Below, piece after piece: positions 18,158 through 27,315 of a stretch of DNA of 64,000 bases. Source of the DNA: Chloroflexota bacterium (lineage in GTDB: Bacteria > Chloroflexota > Anaerolineae > Aggregatilineales > Phototrophicaceae); the NCBI GenBank assembly GCA_011523515.1, contig WTGO01000057.1, positions 31,533-95,532 of the forward strand. Reading direction: 5' to 3'. The translations under genes were made by a program, and so were the position numbers. Within the stretch, counting starts at the first letter, position 1. Each line of letters begins with the position of its first letter. Below the pieces are notes generated by a model. The model was not told where the DNA came from, ran no database searches, and saw nothing but the letters and a program-made list of their open reading frames with translations.

Positions 18158-19945
18158 CTAGAACCTCTTGGAATAGCGATTGCGCAGGATGATAGCGGCG
18201 GCATTCAGCGTCAGCATCAGCGCCAGCAGCACGATGATGGCAGCCGCGGCAATGTCAGCGAATTGGCCCTGCGGTCGCGCCGTCCACTGATAAATCTGAA
18301 TCGGGAGCGCGGTGAATTGCGCGAAGGGACTGCTCGGGTCGGTCACGAGGAAAGTTGCCGCGCCAACGACGATCAGTGGCGCCGTCTCCCCGACCGCGCG
18401 CGAGACGGATAATATCGTACCGGTCATGATGCCGGGCAGGGCGGCCGGCAGCACTTGACGCCAGATCGTCTGCCAGCGTGTGGCGCCCAAGCCAAATGAA
18501 GCTTCGCGGATGGCGAAGGGCACAGCGCGGATGGCTTCCTGCGCGTTTATCACGATGATGGGCAAAATCAGCAGAACCAAGGTCAAGCCGGCGCTGACCA
18601 GCGTGCGGCCGTTGGGCGAGAAACTGTTGATTCTCACCAGGCTCGCCATCAGCTGACGGTATGTTTCGCCGTTAATAGCCGCTGACGCCGGCAGATCAAA
18701 ACGAAAGTACTTGCCGCGTCGTTCAATGTCGTGTTCCTCGTTGGCGCGGGTTTCCATCGTTTCGACATCGATATCCAGTGCCGCTGCCAGCGAATTCGAG
18801 AGTTCGCGGATGCGGGTATTGCCGTGCATGGTCAAACTCGGTGTGCCGAAGTGCAGGAAGGTCTTGACGACCCGCTCGACGGTCGGCGCGTCGACCAGGG
18901 CGGATTGGCTGCTGATGACGTTATCGTCTACGGCGACCCGGTCGTCAAATGCTGGCGCAATTCGCGCTATGACCGACGCCGCTGTCGGTGTCTCAACGTT
19001 GTAGTGAAAGATCATGCCGCTGGTGAATGGCGCCAGCGCGCGTACAAATATCGCCAGTCCCAGCATGCCGTAGATGATCGACGGCACGCCCGCCAGGTTG
19101 CGGATGTTGGTTTCAATCAGCCGGCTGACGAAGCCCTGCTGCGCGTATTCCTCCAGGTAAATGGCGGCGCCCGCGCCCACAGGCAGCGCGACCAGCACGA
19201 CAACCGCCATCAAGCCCAGCGAGCCGATCAGCGCCGTGCGCACGCCCGCCAGCCCCGGTGTGCTCGACATAGGCGTCCTCAGGAAGTCGCCATCCAGCCA
19301 ACTATGAAAGCGAATGATCTCGACCTGAGCGTCACCATGATCCTCGCGCTCTTTGTATGCGTCCAGGATGGGACCCTTGATATCGGCTGTTACGGCGTCA
19401 AAGCTGAAGAGCGCGTCCACCAGCGGAAAGCTGGCGATTACTTGCTGCTCAACCACGTTTTCCAGTACCAGTTTTCGCAGGGTAGCGCGATCAGCGTAAT
19501 CGGCCAGCAGCGCTGCCTGTTGCCGCAAGCTGATATCCCTTAGCAATTCGCCGGCAATCGCGGGGTCGACATGCGGGTCGGCCACGATCTCGCCCACGCT
19601 GACTTTCGTGAAGCGGCTCGCGTCAACCTGGCTGATGCTATCGCGGATCAAGACGCGCAATCGTCCGCCGACCTGGTCAGCCAGTATGGCCGCCAGCTCG
19701 TCCTCGCTCAACGCGTCCAGCGGGCGACCGTCGGTCAAGGTCGCTGGATCAATGGTATTGACCACGCCGATCGTGCCAAATGCCTGGTTGGCCACGTTGG
19801 CAATTAGGGCGATCAAAGCCAGGGCGGCGACGGCAATGGAGATATAGTTGAACCAGCGGCCGAATCGTCCGCGCCGATGTCGCAATTCCAGCCGCCGGAA
19901 GAATTCCTTTTCCCCGGGCATGTAGCGCTTGCTGCGGGAATCCAT
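18158..19945 (-). CDS. pstA: Phosphate ABC transporter permease PstA, enlarged (595 aa)
   Basis: Inner-membrane permease of the phosphate importer. A typical PstA has ~280-300 residues; this one has 595. The permease core is recognisable: IYLEEYAQQGFVSRLIETNI, AGVPSIIYGMLGL, the EAA-type loop (IREASFGLGATRWQTIWRQV), SRAVGETAPLIVVGAA and a positive C-terminus. Two periplasmic additions account for the excess: ~185 largely helical residues between TM1 and TM2 (about 45-230) and ~130 residues between FTSGMIFHYN and RINSFSPNGRTL (about 315-440). Neither resembles a domain I can name. pstC stops and pstA starts without intergenic bases (19946/19945). The insertions may contact the binding domain built into the neighbouring PstC (inference). 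Confidence 0.93.
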   Translation of the reverse strand: MDSRSKRYMPGEKEFFRRLELRHRRGRFGRWFNYISIAVAALALIALIANVANQAFGTIGVVNTIDPATLTDGRPLDALSEDELAAILADQVGGRLRVLIRDSISQVDASRFTKVSVGEIVADPHVDPAIAGELLRDISLRQQAALLADYADRATLRKLVLENVVEQQVIASFPLVDALFSFDAVTADIKGPILDAYKEREDHGDAQVEIIRFHSWLDGDFLRTPMSSTPGLAGVRTALIGSLGLMAVVVLVALPVGAGAAIYLEEYAQQGFVSRLIETNIRNLAGVPSIIYGMLGLAIFVRALAPFTSGMIFHYNVETPTAASVIARIAPAFDDRVAVDDNVISSQSALVDAPTVERVVKTFLHFGTPSLTMHGNTRIRELSNSLAAALDIDVETMETRANEEHDIERRGKYFRFDLPASAAINGETYRQLMASLVRINSFSPNGRTLVSAGLTLVLLILPIIVINAQEAIRAVPFAIREASFGLGATRWQTIWRQVLPAALPGIMTGTILSVSRAVGETAPLIVVGAATFLVTDPSSPFAQFTALPIQIYQWTARPQGQFADIAAAAIIVLLALMLTLNAAAIILRNRYSKRF

Positions 19946-22021
19946 TTAGTAGGCCTCCCGGAAGCGCGTGATAATGACGCGGCTTAGCGCGTTGAGTACG
20001 AAAGTCATCACAAATAGCGTTAAGCCGATGGCGAAGATGCTGTTGTAATCGATGGAATCGTAGCTGAGATCGCCGCCGCTGATGCGGGCGATGTGGCCCG
20101 TCATGGTCTCGGCGGAGTCGAAGGGACTGAAGCTCAGATTGGGGCCGGCGCCCGCCGCGATGGCAACGATCATCGTCTCGCCAATGGCGCGTGATGTCGC
20201 CACGATGAATGCCGCCAAAATGCCCGAAAGCGCCGCCGGAACCACGACCTTGATCACGGTCTCCAGCTTGGTCGCTCCCAATCCATACGAGGCTTCGCGC
20301 AGCGCGTTGGGAACGGCGTATAAAGCGTCTTCGCTCATTGAGCTGACCAGCGGAATGATCAAGATGCCGACCACGATGCCGGCTGAGCCGGTGTTGTAGA
20401 TATTGACCACATCCGCGCCGAAGACGGCGCGCAGCAGCGGCGTCATAAATGTCAGCGCGAAGTAGCCATAGACTACTGTCGGGATGCCGGCCAGGATCTC
20501 CAACAGCGGTTTCAGGGTCTTGCGCACGCGTTCAGAGGCGTATTCGCTGAGGTAGATAGCGGCGCCGAGGCCCAGGGGCAGCGCCACCAGCATCGCGATC
20601 GTACTGGTCATCAGCGTGGCGTTGATAAGCGGCAATATCCCAAATTCACCGATGGCCGGGATCCAGCTTGTGCTGCTGAAGAACTCCACGATTGTGGGCT
20701 GATCATTGTATTCAAGCGCCACGCCGGCGCGGTGCGGCGTGATTGTGTTCTCGCCACGGACGCCGCGCTTCACCGTCAGACGCGGCAGATAACCAGCGGC
20801 TACAAAGGCGTCAGCAATGCGTTGCGTCAGCGGCAAGACCGTAGAACTGCCCGCCAGGCGGAGTTCGCCAAAGACGTCTGCCGGGTCCACCACGGCCATC
20901 TCGCCTGCGCCGGTCAAGCGACTCCATGCGTTGCGCGTCTGCTCCGCTTTCAACGCCGGGAAATAGCCCACATCGACGATGAGATCGTCGACCTTGTCGA
21001 GATAATAGCTGATGAAACTTGCCGCTTGCGGGTGATCGCGCATGATGCCGGCATCGCTGTAAATGAATAGCGGTCGCGCCAGGGCGTAGCTGCCGTCCTC
21101 CACAGTTTCCGCTGCCGGTTTGATGCCGTCCAGCGCGATAACCCGGAGGTCATCCCGGTTGTTCCGATAGTAGGCGTAGCCTAAGAAGCCGATACTAAGC
21201 GGGTTGCGCGTGATGCTGCCGACGAGTTGATTGTCATTCTCGGACATGATCGGGTCAGTCGCCAAGATCGCGCTGGCATCGCCTGCCAGGACTGCTTCCA
21301 CAAAGAAATCGAGTGTGCCGCTGTCTTGGCCGGGGATGACCAGCTCGATCGCTTCGTCAGGCCAGTCGGCGCGCGCATCGGACCAGGTTTCCGCGCCGCT
21401 GAAAATCTTTCGCAGCTCGTCAAGCTTCAGCTCCGTGAGGAAGTCGTTGTCGGCGCTGACGACGATTGCCAGCGCGTCCGTGCCCACGCGGAACTCGACC
21501 GGCGCGATTCCTGCCGAGGCGCAAACATCAATCTCCGACCGCCTGATCGGGCGGCTGGCGTTGATAATCTGCGGGCGCTGCAGGCCAGCAGCGGCGAGCT
21601 CCGCCTCAGCCAGGCACCAGCGCCTGAATCCACCGCCGGTCCCGAACACATCGATCATTAGCTGATTGTCATGGAACTGGCGAACTTCCATGACCTCCTG
21701 CCCGACGCGGATTATGCTTCCAGCTGCAATGGAATCGAGCGCATTGCCCGGCTCGACGGCGAAGGTAGAAGCGCTCTCGTCCAGGTCGCTCAATATAGCG
21801 CGATTGCTGTTGATCCATTGGTCGCGAGTGAAGAACGAAATCGACTCGTTGCCCAAAACCAAGATGATGCCAATCGTCGTGAAGATTGAAAGCAGCCCGC
21901 AAGCCAAGAGGCTGAGCTCGATGGCGACTTCGTGAAGCTTAAGGCGACGTTTCAAACCGAGCGAATGCGACTTGCGTGAGACTATCGTTTTGCTTGGATC
22001 TTGTTGCTTATGCTGTGTCAT
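19946..22021 (-). CDS. pstC: PstC permease with an inserted, circularly permuted PstS-like domain
   Basis: 691 residues against ~300-320 for PstC. TM1 (about 33-57) is followed by ~400 extracytoplasmic residues; the remaining permease starts near residue 460 ([16 protein letters not shown]) with the EAA-type loop [20 protein letters not shown] and [16 protein letters not shown]. The insert is a phosphate-binding-protein domain closely resembling PstS encoded at 22132-23133: [11 protein letters not shown] (126-136), INASRPI (153-159), [19 protein letters not shown], and the ligand loop [13 protein letters not shown] (231-243). The [18 protein letters not shown] segment, which is at the N-terminus in PstS, lies here at the C-terminal end (385-402), so the domain appears circularly permuted. 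It is itself placed inside a small beta-domain ([12 protein letters not shown] ... [19 protein letters not shown]). Confidence 0.92.
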   Translation of the reverse strand: MTQHKQQDPSKTIVSRKSHSLGLKRRLKLHEVAIELSLLACGLLSIFTTIGIILVLGNESISFFTRDQWINSNRAILSDLDESASTFAVEPGNALDSIAAGSIIRVGQEVMEVRQFHDNQLMIDVFGTGGGFRRWCLAEAELAAAGLQRPQIINASRPIRRSEIDVCASAGIAPVEFRVGTDALAIVVSADNDFLTELKLDELRKIFSGAETWSDARADWPDEAIELVIPGQDSGTLDFFVEAVLAGDASAILATDPIMSENDNQLVGSITRNPLSIGFLGYAYYRNNRDDLRVIALDGIKPAAETVEDGSYALARPLFIYSDAGIMRDHPQAASFISYYLDKVDDLIVDVGYFPALKAEQTRNAWSRLTGAGEMAVVDPADVFGELRLAGSSTVLPLTQRIADAFVAAGYLPRLTVKRGVRGENTITPHRAGVALEYNDQPTIVEFFSSTSWIPAIGEFGILPLINATLMTSTIAMLVALPLGLGAAIYLSEYASERVRKTLKPLLEILAGIPTVVYGYFALTFMTPLLRAVFGADVVNIYNTGSAGIVVGILIIPLVSSMSEDALYAVPNALREASYGLGATKLETVIKVVVPAALSGILAAFIVATSRAIGETMIVAIAAGAGPNLSFSPFDSAETMTGHIARISGGDLSYDSIDYNSIFAIGLTLFVMTFVLNALSRVIITRFREAY

Positions 22022-22131
22022 CTGGTTGATGTTCGTTTTGAATCGGGCTAATTCGTACTGCGCGCGACGGCAGCGAGGCCGTCGGCTCAGCAGCCGTAGA
22101 CCCTACCACATCCTGAAGTTCGTAGGCCTCA

Positions 22132-23133
22132 CTACCCAGATGTCTCGTCTTCGGTGTCTTCCGGGTCGGCCGGATTCAAGGCAGCGTCGCCGATCGGCTC
22201 AAGGTCATTGGCGATGCGCCAATAGTCAATGGCTCCCGAGAAGGCGTATGCCGAGGCCGGGAAGTAACCCACATCGACAACTTCGTCGTTAACATGCGAC
22301 AAGTAAAAGTTAATGAAAGCGTTCACCTGCGGCTTCTCCAGCATGATGCCGGCATCGCTGTAGATGTAGAGCGGGCGCGCCAGCGGATAACTGCCGTCAT
22401 CGCTGGTCTCTTCGTTGGCTTCTATGCCGTCAATGCTCAGGATATTCAAGCTGTCCCGATTCTCTTCGTAATAGGCGAATCCGAAGAATCCGATGGCGTA
22501 GGGGCTGCCCATTATGCCTTGCGCCAGCACGTTGTCGTCCTCGGAAAGTTGCGGATTGGCGCCCAGAATGGATTCTTCGTCTTTATCAAAGACCGCTTCG
22601 ACGAAGTAATCGAACGTGCCGCTGTCCGTGCCCGGTATGAAGCGCTGAATGGCTTCGTCGGGCCATTCCGCGCGAACATCGGACCAGTTATCGGCGGTAC
22701 TAAATATCAGCGCCAGTTCTTCCAGCGTGATATCGTTGACGAAGTCGTTCTCGGCTGAAACGGTGACCGCCAGCGCATCGGCGCCGACGCGGAATTCTAT
22801 CGGCTCGCGGCCGATCTCGGCGCAGGATTCGCGCTCGCTGTCCTTGATCGCTCGCGAAGCATTGCTGATATCAGTTTCGCCTTCGACGCAGAAGCGCTCG
22901 AAACCGGCGCCGGAGCCGATGGACGCGATCGACGGGGCGACACCGCCAAAAGCAGCCCATAACTCGGCCATGCGCTCGCTAAGCGGGAAGACTGTAGAAC
23001 TGCCGGCGGTGACGATCTCGCCATCGGCAAAATCCAGGGGATCCACTTCCGGCAGTCCGTGTTCGTCGGCCAGGGCGCTGGCGAGGATGAGCGCCAATAC
23101 CAGCAGGAGCGAAATCAGGCGTACCTGTTGCAT
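22132..23133 (-). CDS. pstS: Phosphate-binding protein PstS
   Basis: 333-residue periplasmic phosphate receptor. The signal peptide (LISLLLVLALILASALADEHG) has no lipobox. The binding loops of the family are present: GSSTV (44-48), SIGSGAGFERFC (72-82), ISNASR (89-94), and the DSGT loop (170-173, GTDSGTFDYFVEAVF). C-terminal features include [10 protein letters not shown] and YVxVGYFP-like [10 protein letters not shown]. It is first in the pst operon; pstC starts 110 bp downstream. About 60% of the residues between DSGT and the YFP motif seem shared with the domain inserted in PstC (by eye), so one gave rise to the other. Probably phosphate-regulated. Confidence 0.94.
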   Translation of the reverse strand: MQQVRLISLLLVLALILASALADEHGLPEVDPLDFADGEIVTAGSSTVFPLSERMAELWAAFGGVAPSIASIGSGAGFERFCVEGETDISNASRAIKDSERESCAEIGREPIEFRVGADALAVTVSAENDFVNDITLEELALIFSTADNWSDVRAEWPDEAIQRFIPGTDSGTFDYFVEAVFDKDEESILGANPQLSEDDNVLAQGIMGSPYAIGFFGFAYYEENRDSLNILSIDGIEANEETSDDGSYPLARPLYIYSDAGIMLEKPQVNAFINFYLSHVNDEVVDVGYFPASAYAFSGAIDYWRIANDLEPIGDAALNPADPEDTEDETSG

Positions 23134-23404
23134 GTGAAACGTTCTCTCCTAATGACTTGCGCGACTTCTGACAACGGTGAGCGCACGCTCGTTCCAAATT
23201 CTACTGACGCAGTGTTAACAGGCGACGCCGCCAGTCTTAATGAAGCAATATGATTGTGTTAAGGGATGCGCCAGAAGCTGCCGTCATGTGCTTAACATTG
23301 ATTGCGCCGGCGCCCGTGTGACCCGGCGACGCGCCTCAGTTTTGGTGATTTAGCCATCTGGCGCTAGAATCTACTCAGATTCGAATTGTGCGGATCTTCC
23401 GATT
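23134..23404. other. Region upstream of pstS, 271 bp
   Basis: Between pstS (minus) and the truncated permease fragment (plus). It contains GTTAAC/TTAA-type motifs described separately. No convincing gene is present. Confidence 0.4.
23214..23296 (-). promoter_or_regulatory. Possible Pho-type control region upstream of pstS
   Basis: Several TTAAC-type hexamers lie 80-165 bp upstream of pstS: GTTAAC (23214-23219), CTTAA (23236-23240), GTGTTAAG (23257-23264) and CTTAACAT (23291-23298). Their spacing is not the regular 11 bp of a classical Pho box, so this is only a suggestion based on position and repeated motif. Confidence 0.2.
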
Positions 23405-23542
23405 ATGATCAGGTACTTTCAGCGTCGTTTGCTGCAGGCGATCCCGACCTTTTTTGGTGTGACAATCTTGTCGTTCCTGATTATTTTGTCCGCGCTCGGC
23501 CCAACCGATAACGGCGCCACCGACAAGTCGTGCCGCGACTGA
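23405..23542 (+). pseudogene. 5' fragment of a DppB-type peptide transporter permease
   Basis: A 45-codon frame reading MIRYFQRRLLQAIPTFFGVT, followed by ILSFLIILSALGP, is an unmistakable start of a DppB/OppB permease (first helix and the beginning of the periplasmic loop, normally continuing for ~320 residues). After about residue 34 similarity is lost and a TGA follows at 23540. The remainder is absent from the window. The breakpoint lies 75 bp before the end of the glycosyltransferase gene on the other strand, so a deletion or insertion has probably cut the gene. Confidence 0.75.
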
Positions 23543-23616
23543 GCGCGACCGCTCTAATCAACTGTCGCTCTGAAGGAAAAACAGAAGCGGCGAGCCAGGG
23601 AGCGACCGATACAATG

Positions 23617-25422
23617 CTAACCCGGGTAATCTTGGCTATGCGTGATCAAAAAGGGGTAGCGCGTGTCCCCCACGCGCAACTCATAAACGCCGTTGAAGTA
23701 AAATGCATAAATGTCAAATTGATGCAGCATCCATGTGTCGGCCACATGAGTATCAACAACTTGTCCGCTGTGAACCAGATCCACCTTTGTTCCGGCTGGC
23801 ACGCCAATGCGGACTTGATCAGCGGGCCGCGCCTCCGTAACCACGGGCGGAATGAAGGCCGTAATCTCCGCCACAGTATCGTTTTCGTCCTTGCTGTAAA
23901 GACTGATGCCGTTCCACGCGACTGGGATATGATAAATGCGGTGGTAATGCCTGTCGATCCAGTTTGTCCGCGCATTCAGAGGCTCATCGAGGTGCGCCTC
24001 GATTTCGATCAGCCAGAAACGGTTGATGCCAGCAAAAACTTGACGCATCATTGCATCCACATTGTCCGCTGTCCGCGGTATTCCAATGACGTTTCGAGGT
24101 TCTGCGCGACCGGATTTTTGCACGTCGTATCCAGCCCGGTCCAAATGGTAGTAGACGACCGGCTTCCTCCCCCCAGAGGCAAAGAATACAATGTCATCTG
24201 AGGTAGTAAGCGCCGTCACAGCCGCCATCATGCTCCGGTAATCGTCCTTGAAATAGCGCCGGTCGGCCCGTTCCAACGCCAGGGATCCCTGGAAAGCCAG
24301 GAGCCCGGCGCAGACAATCGCGCCAGGCGCTCGCAACCATCGTCGCTTTAGCATCGACGCCAAACCTATTCCGAATCCGGCAAATGCAAATGGCGCGAAG
24401 AGGCTGAAATAGCGCTCCTGCAGCGCGTTGACATGCACCGGGACAAACGGCAATCCCAATAGCGATATGGCTATCGGAGGCAAGACACAACCGAAGACTA
24501 TGAAGGTCGCCTGGACCGGATTGTCGCGCCAAGTCAAGAAGACTCCGAGAAAGAATATCGCGATGATGAGGAAAACGTGCGGGGTGTAGGCGCCGGCGTG
24601 CGTGGTGGAGTTCACGGCGAATACATTCGCCATTATCACGAACGCAGCCCGCGGGTCAAAGCTCGCGGATGAGGGATCTTTCCTCATCAATCCAACGGTA
24701 AACATGCCCCACGCCAAGCATACCGCGACAACAATAGCAAATGCTATGTACCATTGTCGGCGGCGCATTTCGCGGCGGACGATTACATCATACAACACTA
24801 CGGTGCCGATAACGATCGCGCCAAAGTAGTGACTCAGCACCGCCCCGATTGCCGAAAACGCAAACAAGTTCCTCCCGCTTTGCAGATAGGCGTAGATGGC
24901 GAGACTTGCGAACATCGTCGCGAGGGCATACATCCGTCCATCTTGCGACCACTGAATATGATATGGAGACACCGTGATCAACAGCAAGGCGAACAACGCG
25001 GCCAGGTCCTGCCTGCTCAATCTCAATGTTAACGAGTAGACCAGCGATATGGTTATTAAGGCGGGAAACACTGACATCGCCCGGATAGCAAACTCGCTGA
25101 TTCCCGCTAGGCGCACCCAAACATGGAGGAGCCACGGGTGCAACGGCGGATGCACATCGCCGGCGGTAAAGTTCGTTCCTTCAACCAGCCCCATCTGAGC
25201 TCCCCATACCGAAAACGCCTCGTCCCAACGGACTGGCCAGTTGCCCAGATCATGCAAGCGCAGGTAGAAAGCGCCCAGCAGGATCGGCGTCAGGATTATT
25301 AGACGGCTGTTGAACGGGAGAAGTGACAGCTCGGCTGCTCGATTGTGCAACGATGCGACCGACGGACGCGCCGCCGGCGCCAGGACGGGACCGTTTTTCG
25401 AAGACCTGCAAATTGGGTCCAT
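23617..25422 (-). CDS. GT39/ArnT-like polytopic glycosyltransferase
   Basis: GT-C fold membrane glycosyltransferase of the dolichyl/polyprenyl-phosphate-mannose or ArnT type, ~601 residues. The catalytic region after the first helix has WDEAFSVWGAQMG with the acidic Asp-Glu pair; further along are DVHPPLHPWLLHVWVRLAG and SPYHIQWSQDGRMYALAT, all typical of the family. About ten membrane helices are followed by a ~200-residue extracytoplasmic domain. The open frame extends to 25899, but its first ~159 residues (Arg/Pro-rich) are the shifted reading of the repeat region of the upstream gene. The ATG at 25422, 10 bp after that gene's stop, is the likely start, though the ribosome site is weak. 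Substrate unknown; glycosylation of the neighbouring Thr-rich surface protein is a possible role (inference). Confidence 0.85.
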   Translation of the reverse strand: MDPICRSSKNGPVLAPAARPSVASLHNRAAELSLLPFNSRLIILTPILLGAFYLRLHDLGNWPVRWDEAFSVWGAQMGLVEGTNFTAGDVHPPLHPWLLHVWVRLAGISEFAIRAMSVFPALITISLVYSLTLRLSRQDLAALFALLLITVSPYHIQWSQDGRMYALATMFASLAIYAYLQSGRNLFAFSAIGAVLSHYFGAIVIGTVVLYDVIVRREMRRRQWYIAFAIVVAVCLAWGMFTVGLMRKDPSSASFDPRAAFVIMANVFAVNSTTHAGAYTPHVFLIIAIFFLGVFLTWRDNPVQATFIVFGCVLPPIAISLLGLPFVPVHVNALQERYFSLFAPFAFAGFGIGLASMLKRRWLRAPGAIVCAGLLAFQGSLALERADRRYFKDDYRSMMAAVTALTTSDDIVFFASGGRKPVVYYHLDRAGYDVQKSGRAEPRNVIGIPRTADNVDAMMRQVFAGINRFWLIEIEAHLDEPLNARTNWIDRHYHRIYHIPVAWNGISLYSKDENDTVAEITAFIPPVVTEARPADQVRIGVPAGTKVDLVHSGQVVDTHVADTWMLHQFDIYAFYFNGVYELRVGDTRYPFLITHSQDYPG

Positions 25423-25432
25423 TTTTGCAGAC

Positions 25433-27103
25433 TTACTGTGGGACGGGCGTATGGTACTGATCACAGCTGGTGTATTCCCAATTGTTGCCGCAAGTTTCCC
25501 TGAAATTGGGGCACTCGCCGGAGACGCGGACTTTGCGACTGCATTTCCTGTCGTAGTAGCAGACGCCGGGCAGGCCTCTGCAAGTGCACTCTTCGCCCTT
25601 CGTGTGTAATCTGGTTTCGGTTCTGGTGCGGCATTCGTTATTACGGTCGCGGTCACGCGGTTTCGGCGTGGGCGGCACAGGCGTGTTCGTCGCCGTAGGC
25701 GTCGCTGTAGCCGTGGGCGTATCAGTCGGCACAAGCGTATCGGTCGGCACAGGGGTATTCGTCGGCGTAAAGGTCGGCGTGTTCGTTGGAGTGGGTGTGT
25801 CCGTCGGGGTTGGCATATTCGTCGGCGTAAAGGTCGGCGTGTCCGTTGGCGTATCGGTCGGCACGGGCGTATCGGTGGGGGGCAGGGTCCTGCCGTCAAT
25901 TGAGGCGGAGGGCGAGACGCCGGCGCGGTTCCTGGCGCGGACAGAGAGGGTGTAGGTCGTGCCGGATTTCAAGCCCTGAAAGCCGTTGCCGATGGCGTCG
26001 CCGTTATCGAACCAGACGGAATTGTTTATTTTCAGCTCGTAGCTGTCAGCTCTCGGCGTCCGATCCCAGTCCAGGTCGAGGGAACGGCCGGTGACGCCAG
26101 TAATGACGAGACCGGTTGGCATGGGCGGCGGGGCCAGGGTGGGCGTGAGCGTATCTGTCGGCGTAGGGGAAGGCGTCGGCGTGTCCGTTGGTGTATTTGT
26201 AGGCGTGTCAGTCGGAGTGTTGGTTGGCGTGTCAGTCGGTGTGTTGGTAGGCGTATCTGTTGGTGTGTTGGTAGGCGTGTCAGTCGGAGTGTTGGTAGGC
26301 GTGTCAGTCGGTGTGTTGGTAGGCGTGTTCGTCGGCGTATCTGTTGGTGTGTTGGTCGCCGTTGCCGATGATTCCAGTATCAGAGTCAGGATACCCGTCC
26401 AGCGGCCGGTGCGTTTGAATACCAAGCCATCGGCCAGACCGCGCAGCTTCACTTCGTATTCAACGGCGGGCTTCAACCCGCGAATCGTGTAAAACAATTG
26501 TGACTTGCCGATGATCTTTTTGCGCCACCGTTTCCCCGGTTGCCGCCAGCTAATTTCGTAAGCCGAGGCGCCGTTGAGTTGATTCCAAACAAAAGTGCTG
26601 CCTTCAGTGTTGTAGAAACCTCTGGGACGGGGCAAGGTAGCAAGGCGAACTTTGGTTGCCGTCGGAATTGGCGTCGCGGTTGGACTGGGGGGCGCGGTAG
26701 CAGTTGGGCTGGCAGTAGCGGTGGCGGTCACCGTCGGCGCGGACAGGCGCACCGCATCTGGCAACTGCTTCCAGCGGCTGGCGCGGTAGCCCTCAACCGC
26801 GGCAGCCAAGGCCCGTACTTCCACCGTATAATCCACATCGTAATCCAATTCAACGAAGCGATAGCTGGTCATTCCCGGCGAGACCGGCGCGAGTCTCCAG
26901 GCGCGTCTGTTGGGCGCGCGCCAGCGGACGTGGTAACCGCTGGCGTTGGTGACCGCGTCCCAGGACAGCGTGTCGCCGTTGACGCGGAGGTTGATCGGGC
27001 GAGGGAGGCGTTGTTGCGCCTGCGCCGGGATGAGGGCGGATGAAAGCATGAGAACGGCAAAAGAAAGAATACAAAGCAATATCTTGCTTGACGGGCGGAG
27101 CAT
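25433..27103 (-). CDS. Secreted fibronectin type III protein with Thr-Pro linkers and Cys-rich tail
   Basis: 556 residues, signal peptide ([21 protein letters not shown]). Three fibronectin III domains are visible: residues ~35-120 ([21 protein letters not shown]), ~155-240 ([21 protein letters not shown]) and ~325-405 ([20 protein letters not shown]). They are joined by low-complexity linkers built from TPTNTPTD tetrapeptide pairs (~245-315 and ~410-475). The C-terminal ~70 residues hold eight Cys ([44 protein letters not shown]), probably disulfide-bonded. There is no sorting signal or membrane anchor. Thr-rich linkers are typical of Anaerolineae surface proteins and are candidate O-glycosylation sites. 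The adjacent GT39-like gene is 10 bp downstream, making an operon. Confidence 0.85.
   Translation of the reverse strand: MLRPSSKILLCILSFAVLMLSSALIPAQAQQRLPRPINLRVNGDTLSWDAVTNASGYHVRWRAPNRRAWRLAPVSPGMTSYRFVELDYDVDYTVEVRALAAAVEGYRASRWKQLPDAVRLSAPTVTATATASPTATAPPSPTATPIPTATKVRLATLPRPRGFYNTEGSTFVWNQLNGASAYEISWRQPGKRWRKKIIGKSQLFYTIRGLKPAVEYEVKLRGLADGLVFKRTGRWTGILTLILESSATATNTPTDTPTNTPTNTPTDTPTNTPTDTPTNTPTDTPTNTPTDTPTNTPTDTPTNTPTDTPTPSPTPTDTLTPTLAPPPMPTGLVITGVTGRSLDLDWDRTPRADSYELKINNSVWFDNGDAIGNGFQGLKSGTTYTLSVRARNRAGVSPSASIDGRTLPPTDTPVPTDTPTDTPTFTPTNMPTPTDTPTPTNTPTFTPTNTPVPTDTLVPTDTPTATATPTATNTPVPPTPKPRDRDRNNECRTRTETRLHTKGEECTCRGLPGVCYYDRKCSRKVRVSGECPNFRETCGNNWEYTSCDQYHTPVPQ
26145..26362. repeat. 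12/24-bp tandem repeats coding TPTN/TPTD linkers
   Basis: On plus the unit reads GTGTTGGTAGGC / GTGTCAGTCGG(A/T) alternating, i.e. a 24-bp period coding TPTDTPTN on minus. About eight to nine units are present. A shorter, more diverged array lies at about 25680-25880 in the same gene. Such arrays vary in copy number by slippage. Confidence 0.85.
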
Positions 27104-27315
27104 ACGGATTCTTCAGCGTTGCGATGGATAAATTAGCGCACACTCACTACAACGCGGCGCAGCTTATCGTATTATCCCACAATGTGCAAGTCGGCTGTCG
27201 GGATTGAATAATCCATACTTGCGCGCTTAGAACAAAAGTGCTAGGCTCGCCAACATAGCGGAATCGGGTCAGAAACACTACACTAAGGCAACCCTAGAAA
27301 AGCGAGACGGCAACG
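27104..27315. other. Divergent region between surface-protein gene and recA
   Basis: 212 bp. It holds the LexA-like palindrome listed at 27228-27243. A TTGAAT at 27204 could be a -35 element for recA, with TTAGAA at 27227 as a poor -10 overlapping the palindrome. I see no gene. Confidence 0.35.
27228..27243 (+). promoter_or_regulatory. LexA/SOS-box-like palindrome upstream of recA
   Basis: TAGAAC-AAAA-GTGCTA, a 6-4-6 inverted repeat with one mismatch, 73 bp before the recA start. It resembles the GAAC-N4-GTTC operator of Gram-positive-type LexA with one changed base. The position and palindromy support an SOS operator, but no lexA gene is in the window. Confidence 0.45.

Noticed and set aside
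25423..25899. N-terminal extension (~159 residues) of the glycosyltransferase frame
   Set aside because: It is Arg/Pro-rich and is the shifted reading of the Thr-Pro repeat region of the overlapping upstream gene on the same strand; the transferase begins at 25422.
26145..26362. Repeat array considered as a CRISPR
   Set aside because: Units are 12/24 bp without spacers and lie inside a coding frame; there are no cas genes.
26091..26492. Plus-strand frame rich in Val-Gly repeats
   Set aside because: It is the complement of the TPTN/TPTD repeat-coding region; repeats leave several frames open. No ribosome site and low-complexity content.
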